From Haematococcus lacustris (Eukaryota; Chlorophyta; Chlorophyceae; Chlamydomonadales; Haematococcaceae): a stretch of 64,000 nt of DNA. A program made the position numbers and the translations under genes. The stretch is from assembly GCA_030144725.1 (NCBI GenBank), contig JASKMD010000003.1, forward strand, positions 21,005,937-21,069,936, read 5' to 3'. Of this stretch, positions 54,870 to 64,000 are shown piece after piece. Under the pieces are notes generated by a model. The model searched no databases and was not told the origin of the DNA. It saw only the letters and a program-made list of their open reading frames with translations. Position 1 is the stretch's first letter, and every line of letters starts with the position of its first letter.

Positions 54870-55673
54870 GTGTGTGAGGGTGTGGACCCCACCCTTCGCC
54901 GGGAGCATGTCATTGTGGCCTGGAGGGTGCTCCACGCCAGCCTCATGGTGGGGGCTTTGTGGGGCCACATCGTCGAAGGGGCGGCTGCCCTGGCTTCTTC
55001 TGCCTGCAGCTTCTGCCAGCCGGGGCACTTGGAGACCCTCACCCACGCCTTCCTGACCTGCACCGCCGTGGCCCCAGCCTGGGAGTGGGTGTTGGACGTG
55101 TACGGCCGTCTCACAGGCACCCGCCCCCCCTCGGGCGACGCCATGCTGCTCCTCAGTGGGCGCCCCACCCGCAGTGAGGCCACTCCTTTCCAGCCCCCTG
55201 ACAGCCTGTTGTGGCTCCGGCTGCGCGTGGCCTACCCGGGCGCAGTGTGGCGCTTCCGCAACTCAGAAGCCGCTACTGCCCGGCAGCCACAGCAGGTGGC
55301 GATGCGGGTCGTGGAGGAGGTCATCCTCGCACTCACCACGGCCGTCAAGCGTGACTGGCATCGGGTGGGGAGGGACATCCAGGTGGGCGCTGTGCCCTCC
55401 GCCTGGTTCAAGGGCATGGACCCGGAGCTTGACGGCGCTCACTTCGACCAGCTGTGGCCCGAGGCAGCATGGGACTGGTTTGCCAAGCAGCCTAGGAGGG
55501 AGCGGAGGGGAGCGCAGGAGGGGGTAGAGTGGAGGGTTGGGGCAGGAGTAGAGGAGGCGGGGAAGGCAGAAGGGAGGCCTAGGCAGGGGGAGGTCAGGGA
55601 GCAGGGGGCGAATGAGCTAGTCGTTCGCCTCTCCTTGCAGGGGCCCGTCCCCTTCCCCGCCGCGCCAGCATGA
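54870..55673 (+). pseudogene. LINE C-terminal ORF in unit 1, 267 codons
   Basis: The open frame MCEGVDPTLRREHVIVAWRV carries CSFCQPGHLETLTHAFLTC, a C-x2-C-x8-H-x4-C knuckle, then WEWVLDVYGRLTG and LWLRLRVAYPGAVW. This is the C-terminal domain of a LINE polyprotein cut loose from its RT. It is full length and unbroken in units 1-3. Whether it is translated is unknown; the array spacing suggests it is carried passively. Confidence 0.7.
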
Positions 55674-56219
55674 GCTGCAGGGTTGCTGCTGAGGGCTCAG
55701 GGCTTTCCGGGGGGGGGTTAGGATGGCCTCGGGGAGCTGTGTGGGTGCCCAGGGACCGGGGGCTTAGGTGGTCTTGGTTCGGGGGCTGGGGGAGGTGTTC
55801 TAGGTTTCAGGTCGGGGGCTGGGCTAAGGCTCGTGTGGGGAGTTTTGTGGGGAGGGTCTGGGGAGGAAGCGTAGGGCTAGGGTGTAGAGCGAGGGTGTGG
55901 GGGTGTTAAGACGTTGTCCGGGACGGGGTTGACCTTTGCTTGAGGTGTATAGGGTCTACCAGCCCCCGCTCCCCCACCAGCTGCCGCAACTGCTCCGCCC
56001 CCTCGCCCCGGCTACCTACCCAGGCTTCCCCATGCCGCGAGCCCTGCGGGATGCCCACTCTGTCCGCTGGGGCCAGGATACAGTTGAAGCCGCATCCCAT
56101 GAGGAGTGCCAGGGGTATAGAACCACTGCCCTTGCCAGGCGGGCTTGGCCCCTAAACTGGCTTCTGCCCACTGCCACACGCTTCCCGCCCTGTGGCACTC
56201 TCGAGGGAACACCACCTGC

Positions 56220-56500
56220 ACCGGGGTGTCAGCTACCTCAGCTCGCTTTGGCTGGCAGGCCGCATCAGCACCCCCACCATCCCCTCCAGCCTTCAAGCCG
56301 TGCACAGGGCCTCCCTGACCCCGCGCTCCCCTCCAAGGCTTGGTGGGCGGGCGACCTCACCATCGTGGTGCTTTACTGGGTTAAAGACGGGCAGGTGGTA
56401 GTAGAGGCCCTGGGCATGTTTCGCGTCGCTGGGAGCCCTGCGCTGAGTGTGAGCAAGAGCTCAGCCCTGCTGTGCGCCCAGCCAGAGCCCGCGGGCAGTG
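56220..56500 (+). pseudogene. Degenerate RT palm fragment in unit 1
   Basis: SYLSSLWLAGRISTPTIPSS and, in another frame, DLTIVVLYWVKDGQVVVEALGMF correspond to EYADDLTIVVLDRVRDGKVVVEALGLF in the minus-strand LINE. The catalytic YADD is replaced by WWAGD in unit 1, and the frame is broken. The same fragment recurs about 1,983 bp later in each unit. Confidence 0.75.
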
Positions 56501-56501
56501 G

Positions 56502-58484
56502 GTGAACCGGAGGTGACAGCGGCGGCTGATGGGGCCCTGAGGGAGCTGGAACTTAGTTGGGAGGCCAGCGCGCAGCAGGTAGCAGGCCAGGGGGCAGCGG
56601 GGGAGCGGGAACAGCAAGGCAGGGATGCGGAGGAGCGGCCCCCCGAGGAGGTGCAAGGCAGCCAGCCGCCTCGCTGGCTGGACGCCTCCGCCAGGGCGCA
56701 CCAGCGGCCCTTGCCGCAGGAGAGGGCGGCCGAGCAGGCTGAGCAACAGCTAAAGGCCCAGCAGCGGCGTGAGGGCAGGCGGCCAGTTGTCCAGCCAGCC
56801 CCCCAGGCCGACACTGTGGACCAGCTGGCTGTGGGTGTTCAGGCGGGCCAGCCGTGTGTGAGGGTGTGGACCCCACCCTTCGCCGGGAGCATGTCATTGT
56901 GGCCTGGAGGGTGCTCCACGCCAGCATCATGGTGGGGGCTTTGTGGGGCCACATCGTCGAAGGGGCGGCTGCCCTGGCTTCTTCCGCCTGCAGCCTCTGC
57001 CAGCCGAGGCACTTGGAGATCCTCACCCACGCCTTCCTGACCTGCACCGCCGTGGCCCCAGCCTGGGAGTGGGTGTTGGACGTGTACGGCCGTCTCACAG
57101 GCACCCGCCCCCCCTCGGGCGACGCCATGTTGCTCCTCAGTGGGCGCCCCACCCGCAGTGAGGCCACTCCTTTCCAGCCCCCTGACAGCCTGTTGTGGCT
57201 CCGGCTGCGCGTGGCCTACCCGGGCGCAGTGTGGCGCCTCCGCAACTCAGAAGCCGCTACTGCCCGGCAGCCACAGCAGGTGGCGATGCGGGTCGTGGAG
57301 GAGGTCATCCTCGCACTCACCACGGCCGTCAAGCGTGACTGGCATCGGGTGGGGAGGGACATCCAGGTGGGCGCTGTGCCCTCCGCCTGGTTCAAGGGCA
57401 TGGACCCGGAGCTTGACGGCGCTCACTTCGACCAGCTGTGGCCCGAGGCAGCATGGGACTGGTTTGCCAAGCAGCCTAGGAGGGAGCGGAGGGGAGCGCA
57501 GGAGGGGGTAGAGTGGAGGGTTGGGGCAGGAGTAGAGGAGGCGGGGAAGGCAGAAGGGAGGCCTAGGCAGGGGGAGGTCAGGGAGCAGGGGGCGAATGAG
57601 CTAGTCGTTCGCCTCTCCTTGCAGGGGCCCGTCCCCTTCCCCGCCGCGCCAGCATGAGCTGCAGGGTTGCTGCTGAGGGCTCAGGGCTTTCCGGGGGGGG
57701 TTAGGATGGCCTCGGGGAGCTGTGTGGGTGCCCAGGGACCGGGGGCTTAGGTGGTCTTGGTTCGGGGGCTGGGGGAGGTGTTCTAGGTTTCAGGTCGGGG
57801 GCTGGGCTAAGGCTCGTGTGGGGAGTTTTGTGGGGAGGGTCTGGGGAGGAAGCGTAGGGCTAGGGTGTAGAGCGAGGGTGTGGGGGTGTTAAGACGTTGT
57901 CCGGGACGGGGTTGACCTTTGCTTGAGGTGTATAGGGTCTACCAGCCCCCGCTCCCCCACCAGCTGCCGCAACTGCTCCGCCCCCTCGCCCCGGCTACCT
58001 ACCCAGGCTTCCCCATGCCGCGAGCCCTGCGGGATGCCCACTCTGTCCGCTGGGGCCAGGATACAGTTGAAGCCGCATCCCATGAGGAGTGCCAGGGGTA
58101 TAGAACCACTGCCCTTGCCAGGCGGGCTTGGCCCCTAAACTGGCTTCTGCCCACTGCCACACGCTTCCCGCCCTGTGGCACTCTCGAGGGAACACCACCT
58201 GCACCGGGGTGTCAGCTACCTCAGCTCGCTTTGGCTGGCAGGCCGCATCAGCACCCCCACCATCCCCTCCAGCCTTCAAGCCGTGCACAGGGCCTCCCTG
58301 ACCCCGCGCTCCCCTCCAAGGCTTAGTGGGCGGGCGACCTCACCATCGTGGTGCTTTACTGGGTTAAAGACGGGCAGGTGGTAGTAGAGGCCCTGGGCAT
58401 GTTTCGCGTCGCTGGGAGCCCTGCGCTGAGTGTGAGCAAGAGCTCAGCCCTGCTGTGCGCCCAGCCAGAGCCCGCGGGCAGTGG
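56502..58484 (+). repeat. LINE-derived tandem unit 2 (1,983 bp)
   Basis: Near-identical to unit 3, including the ORF at 56854-57657 and the RT fragment at about 58200-58480. In units 2 and 3 the WWAGD frame of unit 1 is cut by a stop (GGCTTAGTGG instead of GGCTTGGTGG). Confidence 0.95.
56854..57657 (+). pseudogene. LINE C-terminal ORF in unit 2, 267 codons
   Basis: Same product as in unit 1 with a few substitutions (for example CSLCQPRHLEIL for CSFCQPGHLETL). All zinc-binding residues are kept. Confidence 0.7.
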
Positions 58485-60468
58485 GTGAACCGGAGGTGAC
58501 AGCGGCGGCTGATGGGGCCCTGAGGGAGCTGGAACTTAGTTGGGAGGCCAGCGCGCAGCAGGTAGCAGGCCAGGGGGCAGCGGGGGAGCGGGAACAGCAA
58601 GGCAGGGATGCGGAGGAGCGGCCCCCCGAGGAGGTGCAAGGCAGCCAGCCGCCTCGCTGGCTGGACGCCTCCGCCAGGGCGCACCAGCGGCCCTTGCCGC
58701 AGGAGAGGGCGGCCGAGCAGGCTGAGCCACAGCTAAAGGCCCAGCAGCGGCGTGAGGGCAGGCGGCCAGTTGTCCAGCCAGCCCCCCAGGCCGACACTGT
58801 GGACCAGCTGGCTGTGGGTGTTCAGGCGGGCCAGCCGTGTGTGAGGGTGTGGACCCCACCCTTCGCCGGGAGCATGTCATTGTGGCCTGGAGGGTGCTCC
58901 ACGCCAGCATCATGGTGGGGGCTTTGTGGGGCCACATCGTCGAAGGGGCGGCTGCCCTGGCTTCTTCCGCCTGCAGCCTCTGCCAGCCGAGGCACTTGGA
59001 GATCCTCACCCACGCCTTCCTGACCTGCACCGCCGTGGCCCCAGCCTGGGAGTGGGTGTTGGACGTGTACGGCCGTCTCACAGGCACCCGCCCCCCCTCG
59101 GGCGACGCCATGTTGCTCCTCAGTGGGCGCCCCACCCGCAGTGAGGCCACTCCTTTCCAGCCCCCTGACAGCCTGTTGTGGCTCCGGCTGCGCGTGGCCT
59201 ACCCGGGCGCAGTGTGGCGCCTCCGCAACTCAGAAGCCGCTACTGCCCGGCAGCCACAGCAGGTGGCGATGCGGGTCGTGGAGGAGGTCATCCTCGCACT
59301 CACCACGGCCGTCAAGCGTGACTGGCATCGGGTGGGGAGGGACATCCAGGTGGGCGCTGTGCCCTCCGCCTGGTTCAAGGGCATGGACCCGGAGCTTGAC
59401 GGCGCTCACTTCGACCAGCTGTGGCCCGAGGCAGCATGGGACTGGTTTGCCAAGCAGCCTAGGAGGGAGCGGAGGGGAGCGCAGGAGGGGGTAGAGTGGA
59501 GGGTTGGGGCAGGAGTAGAGGAGGCGGGGAAGGCAGAAGGGAGGCCTAGGCAGGGGGAGGTCAGGGAGCAGGGGGCGAATGAGCTAGTCGTTCGCCTCTC
59601 CTTGCAGGGGCCCGTCCCCTTCCCCGCCGCGCCAGCATGAGCTGCAGGGTTGCTGCTGAGGGCTCAGGGCTTTCCGGGGGGGGGTTAGGATGGCCTCGGG
59701 GAGCTGTGTGGGTGCCCAGGGACCGGGGGCTTAGGTGGTCTTGGTTCGGGGGCTGGGGGAGGTGTTCTAGGTTTCAGGTCGGGGGCTGGGCTAAGGCTCG
59801 TGTGGGGAGTTTTGTGGGGAGGGTCTGGGGAGGAAGCGTAGGGCTAGGGTGTAGAGCGAGGGTGTGGGGGTGTTAAGACGTTGTCCGGGACGGGGTTGAC
59901 CTTTGCTTGAGGTGTATAGGGTCTACCAGCCCCCGCTCCCCCACCAGCTGCCGCAACTGCTCCGCCCCCTCGCCCCGGCTACCTACCCAGGCTTCCCCAT
60001 GCCGCGAGCCCTGCGGGATGCCCACTCTGTCCGCTGGGGCCAGGATACAGTTGAAGCCGCATCCCATGAGGAGTGCCAGGGGTATAGAACCACTGCCCTT
60101 GCCAGGCGGGCTTGGCCCCTAAACTGGCTTCTGCCCACTGCCACACGCTTCCCGCCCTGTGGCACTCTCGAGGGAACACCACCTGCACCGGGCTGTCAGC
60201 TACCTCAGCTCGCTTTGGCTGGCAGGCCGCATCAGCACCCCCACCATCCCCTCCAGCCTTCAAGCCGTGCACAGGGCCTCCCTGACCCCGCGCTCCCCTC
60301 CAAGGCTTAGTGGGCGGGCGACCTCACCATCGTGGTGCTTTACTGGGTTAAAGACGGGCAGGTGGTAGTAGAGGCCCTGGGCATGTTTCGCGTCGCTGGG
60401 AGCCCTGCGCTGAGTGTGAGCAAGAGCTCAGCCCTGCTGTGCGCCCAGCCAGAGCCCGCGGGCAGTGG
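58485..60468 (+). repeat. LINE-derived tandem unit 3 (1,984 bp)
   Basis: The extra base relative to unit 2 comes from the poly-G run before TTAGGATGG (near 59680). Otherwise nearly identical. Confidence 0.95.
58837..59640 (+). pseudogene. LINE C-terminal ORF in unit 3, 267 codons
   Basis: The protein sequence appears identical to unit 2, so these two units separated very recently or are homogenised. Confidence 0.7.
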
Positions 60469-61200
60469 GTGAACCGGAGGTGACAGCGGCGGCTGATGGG
60501 GCCCTGAGGGAGCTGGAACTTAGTTGGGAGGCCAGCGCACAGCAGGTAGCAGGCCAGGGGGCAGCGGGGGAGCGGGAACAGCAAGGCAGGGATGCGGAGG
60601 AGCGGCCCCCCGAGGAGGTGCAAGGCAGCCAGCCGCCTCGCTGGCTGGACGCCTCCGTCAGGGCGCACCAGCGGCCCTTGCCGCAGGAGAGGGCGGCCGA
60701 GCAGGCTGAGCCACAGCTAAAGGCCCAGCAGCGGCGTGAGGGCAGGCGGCCAGTTGTCCAGCCAGCCCCCCAGGCCGACACTGTGGACCAGCTGGCTGTG
60801 GGTGTTCAGGCGGGCCAGCCGTGTGTGAGGGTGTGGACCCCACCCTTCGCCGGGAGCATGTCATTGTGGCCTGGAGGGTGCTCCACGCCAGCATCATGGT
60901 GGGGGCTTTGTGGGGCCACATCGTCGAAGGGGCGGCTGCCCTGGCTTCTTCCGCCTGCAGCCTCTGCCAGCCGAGGCACTTGGAGATCCTCACCCACGCC
61001 TTCCTGACCTGCACCGCCGTGGCCCCAGCCTGGGAGTGTGTGTTGGACGTGTACGGCCGTCTCACAGGCACCCGCCCCCCCTCGGGCGACGCCATGTTGC
61101 TCCTCAGTGGGCGCCCCACCCGCAGTGAGGCCACTCCTTTCCAGCCCCCTGACAGCCTGTTGTGGCTCCGGCTGCGCGTGGCCTACCCGGGCGCAGTGTG
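60469..61200 (+). repeat. LINE-derived tandem unit 4, cut by assembly gap
   Basis: The first 732 bases of a fourth unit, including the start of the ORF at 60821. It ends at the run of N. The true copy number is unknown. Confidence 0.95.
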
Positions 61201-61700
61201 NNNNNNNNNNNNNNNNNNNNNNNNNNNNNNNNNNNNNNNNNNNNNNNNNNNNNNNNNNNNNNNNNNNNNNNNNNNNNNNNNNNNNNNNNNNNNNNNNNNN
61301 NNNNNNNNNNNNNNNNNNNNNNNNNNNNNNNNNNNNNNNNNNNNNNNNNNNNNNNNNNNNNNNNNNNNNNNNNNNNNNNNNNNNNNNNNNNNNNNNNNNN
61401 NNNNNNNNNNNNNNNNNNNNNNNNNNNNNNNNNNNNNNNNNNNNNNNNNNNNNNNNNNNNNNNNNNNNNNNNNNNNNNNNNNNNNNNNNNNNNNNNNNNN
61501 NNNNNNNNNNNNNNNNNNNNNNNNNNNNNNNNNNNNNNNNNNNNNNNNNNNNNNNNNNNNNNNNNNNNNNNNNNNNNNNNNNNNNNNNNNNNNNNNNNNN
61601 NNNNNNNNNNNNNNNNNNNNNNNNNNNNNNNNNNNNNNNNNNNNNNNNNNNNNNNNNNNNNNNNNNNNNNNNNNNNNNNNNNNNNNNNNNNNNNNNNNNN
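61201..61700. other. Assembly gap, 500 N
   Basis: Exactly 500 N, a conventional placeholder. Open frames that read across it are artefacts. Confidence 0.99.
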
Positions 61701-62035
61701 AGGCTGATGTGGAGCGCATGCATGATGATGTGGTGGGGTGCAGGGCTATGCACCGCATGGTGTTCACACCTGACAGGGAGCAGCCTCAATGGGCCATGGC
61801 TGGTTGTGGATGCAGCACGTGCATGAGTGTGCCATGCCTGCCGTGCATGAAGCCTGACACCACCACCCCACTTGTGCCCATGCCCATGTTTCAAGACACT
61901 GTGAAGGAGATGAGGGATGACAGAGAGTGTTATGCATTGTTGATGTTCTTCCATTCCGGTTTGATGCATGATGATGTGTGCTTTGGCAAACTGACAAACA
62001 CACACTGTGCACGATATTGCCAGCACATGGGGTGA
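61701..62035 (+). CDS. 3' fragment of unknown cysteine-rich ORF
   Basis: The sequence after the gap is open to a stop at 62033-62035 and reads ADVERMHDDVVGCRAMHRMV ... CGCSTCMSVPCLPCMKP ... MFQDTVKEMRDDRECYALLM ... CARYCQHMG. Four CxC/CxxC-type pairs suggest a zinc-binding segment. A short open stretch follows in another frame (KGRRALRRWVVRELRSEQLE, about 62042-62125). It could be the end of a DNA-transposon protein or of a host gene. I do not recognise it. The 5' part is lost in the gap. Confidence 0.4.
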
Positions 62036-63000
62036 AGAGGCCAAAGGGACGTCGGGCATTGCGACGTTGGGTGGTGAGAGAGCTGAGAAGTGAGCAGCTG
62101 GAGTTTGAGTATGAGGTTGACGGTTGATGTGGCTGGGTGTAAGAGGCACGGGGGTGTACTTTGGAGCATCACAAACAACGCACACATGATGGCGACGCGT
62201 TTCTGTCTTAATTACACGTTAGAACTTCTAATAGAACTTCTAATAGAAGCCCACACAAGGAGCCGCACAGAACTGGATGTCCATCTCTTGCCGTCCTGGT
62301 TGAACAGTCAATCGGCCGGGAAATGTGCCCATTTCATGCAAATTTGACATGGTCGGTGTTGTGGTGCAGGGACAGCCCACAAGTCAGGATGTCCCAACAT
62401 GGGGTTGGTAATCTTCATGCAAGTACTCGCTACAAAGTGCACCGATTTCGGTAGCGTTTGCTGCATTAGCACCTGCGATATACTCCGCATCTACTGGCAA
62501 GCGGTGCGATAATCCTTGCATCAGAGTCCATGCCGGCGCAAGCGAGCGCGGACACACCTCAGCTGCTCACAACCGATTGTTCTAGTGGTATGTAACGGCA
62601 TCAGTGATGGAGCTGCGCCTGCTATCGAGCCAGAAGTACAATCTAAATTCAGCCCGCCAGGCTTGCTCCGCGAGCCTTTCATTGCTGCAGGCGGTGTCGG
62701 AAGACCGTCGTGGGGCTAGTGATGACTGAACATTGCATCAAACGCGCAGGGTTATGTGGGAGGTGCGTTCCTCTCTCACGCCAGTCACACAGAAAAGTAC
62801 CTCCTAGCACAAATCGGCATGTTGTAAGCTGACCACCGTGACTTTTCTAACAACACTCGTGGAGAATAAGGCCGAGTCGGCGATTTTAGTTAAGGGGTAC
62901 TGCAGATAGCCCTTTCAAAGGCCGTCCCATCGCCATATGTTTCAGGATTTTAATCGACGTGGTTGGGCTGTAATCGGCCTTTAGCTGAAGCGTCGCAACC
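62036..63000. other. Stretch without a supported gene
   Basis: Only a small direct repeat (AGAACTTCTAAT twice, about 62221-62243) was seen. The short open frames lack domains. Confidence 0.4.
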
Positions 63001-63540
63001 TTGTGCAGGGTTTCGCCAAACCGTGCACAGGGTTTCAACTGGCTCAGCCCCTAGGTGGCAGTCAAGCCAGTTCCTGACCGTGTGCAGCGTTTCATAGACC
63101 GTGTGCAGGGTTTCGCTGACCTTGCACAGGGTTTCAAAGACCTTGCACAGGGTTTCATAGACCGTGCACAGGGTTTGGTGTGGCTCAGTTCCTAGGCGTT
63201 TCTGACCGTGTGCAGGGTTTCGCTGACCGTGTGCAGGGTTTCAAAGACCTAGTGCAGGGTTTCATAGACCTAGTGCAGGGTTTCATAGACCGTGCACAGG
63301 GTTTGGTGTGGCTCAGTTCCTAGGCGTTTCTGACCGTGTGCACGGTTTCGCTGACCTTGCACAAGGTTTCAAAGACCTAGTGCAGGGTTTCATAGACCTA
63401 GTGCAGGGTTTCATAGACCGTGCACAGGGTTTGGTGTGGCTCAGTTCCTAGGCGTTTCTGACCGTGTGCAGGGTTTCGCTGACCTTGCACAAGGTTTCAA
63501 AGACCTAGTGCAGGGTTTCATAGACCGTGCACAGGGTATC
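63001..63540 (+). repeat. Higher-order satellite, about 22-bp monomers in 128-bp units
   Basis: Monomers like GACCGTGTGCAGGGTTTCGCT and GACCTAGTGCAGGGTTTCATA alternate. A distinct segment GGGTTTGGTGTGGCTCAGTTCC recurs at 63171, 63299 and 63427, a 128-bp period. Monomers vary at fixed positions (CCGTGTGC, CCTTGCAC, CCTAGTGC), so whole groups of monomers were duplicated together. Each monomer carries an AGGGTTT word. Confidence 0.9.
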
Positions 63541-63639
63541 AAAGCATCAGTGTATAGTCAGCGTTGGCTTACAACCTACATGCCTGCTGACATCTGCTGC
63601 CACATGTGGCCTCCTACATCAATGTAACATCACACGGCA

Positions 63640-63960
63640 TCACCATTAGAGTCATGCCTAGCACACAAACTTACTCATGGCTAACAACTGCTGTTTGCAC
63701 TTTGAAACTGGTGCTGCCAGGCATGCACCACATGACTCAAGCCACTAGACTCAGGGCTGCACACGCCATGCACCTCTCATGTCATAGCAACTGACACACT
63801 GCTACACACGCCATGCATTGCTCATCTCATACCAGTTGACTCATGGCTACTCAAACTATAGACTCACGACGAACAGCAGCAAACACATGGCTAACGAAGC
63901 CATGCACCTCATGACACATGGCAGCTGACTCAGGGCAACACATGCCTTGCCACACCTGCC
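63640..63960 (+). repeat. Degenerate minisatellite with CACACGCCATGCA words
   Basis: Loose repeats of ACTCATGGCTA and ACACGCCATGCACCTCTCAT at irregular spacing of roughly 50-70 bases, up to near the window end. Weakly conserved. Confidence 0.55.
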
Positions 63961-64000
63961 ACATGGCAGTTGTGTTATTGCTTGGGATAAGGGAAGGGCT

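Larger units (their letters stand above)
54519..56501 (+). repeat. LINE-derived tandem unit 1 (1,983 bp)
   Basis: It starts GTGAACCGGAGGTGACAGCG and contains the 267-codon zinc-knuckle ORF, a G-rich spacer (55680-55920) and a degenerate RT piece (about 56220-56460). It differs from units 2 and 3 at several bases, as expected for the outermost copy of an array. Confidence 0.9.

Noticed and set aside
60806..62185. 459- and 404-codon frames crossing the N gap
   Set aside because: They are open only because N is read as a codon; the two sides are unrelated.

Overview
This is nuclear DNA from a green alga, most likely of the order Chlamydomonadales. The signs are a GC-rich sequence, genes with many exons and short introns, long GC-rich micro- and minisatellites, glutamine- and alanine-rich proteins, TGTAA poly(A) motifs, a complete intraflagellar-transport gene (so a ciliated lineage) and a plant-type bifunctional aspartokinase-homoserine dehydrogenase. 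A Haematococcus-like species is my guess and cannot be proved from the window. The protein genes were rebuilt by hand from splice signals, reading phase and remembered family sequences. No search was run.

Layout. 0.5-4.0 kb: a nearly full-length non-LTR retrotransposon (LINE) on +, with two frameshifts; a separate copy of its 3' end lies at 7.24 kb. 5.1-49.5 kb: seven protein genes, all on the minus strand. In window order they are a small coiled-coil protein (5.1-6.8 kb); a CTD-interacting-domain (RPRD1/Rtt103-like) protein (9.2-13.2 kb); IFT121/WDR35, 21 exons and 1,237 residues (13.9-26.5 kb); a ChAPs (Chs5-Arf1-binding) family protein (27.4-36.0 kb); a single-pass membrane protein with a cysteine-rich CGDG/FGC motif (36.5-39.8 kb); a divergent protein kinase (40.4-43.6 kb); and aspartokinase-homoserine dehydrogenase, 8 exons and 921 residues (44.7-49.5 kb). 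Two 1,566-bp copies of an internally deleted pogo-like (Tc1/mariner superfamily) transposon sit in two introns of the ChAPs gene.

49.5-64 kb is a nest of repeats. It holds a field of short palindromes (50.26 kb); a 603-bp SINE-like insertion with a 14-bp target duplication; a broken minus-strand LINE reverse transcriptase; a (CCCCCG)n tract; a plus-strand LINE 3' fragment whose tail matches the SINE; a tandem array of about 1,983-bp units made from LINE 3' segments, running into a 500-N assembly gap; a fragment of an unknown cysteine-rich ORF; and a 128-bp higher-order repeat near 63.2 kb.

The seven genes are unrelated housekeeping or ciliary functions: transcription termination, ciliary transport, post-Golgi cargo export, surface protein, signalling, and synthesis of the aspartate-family amino acids. 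They form no operon-like system. The novelty lies in the mobile DNA: paired transposon copies with one abutting a splice donor, SINE-LINE tail sharing, and a LINE-derived satellite.
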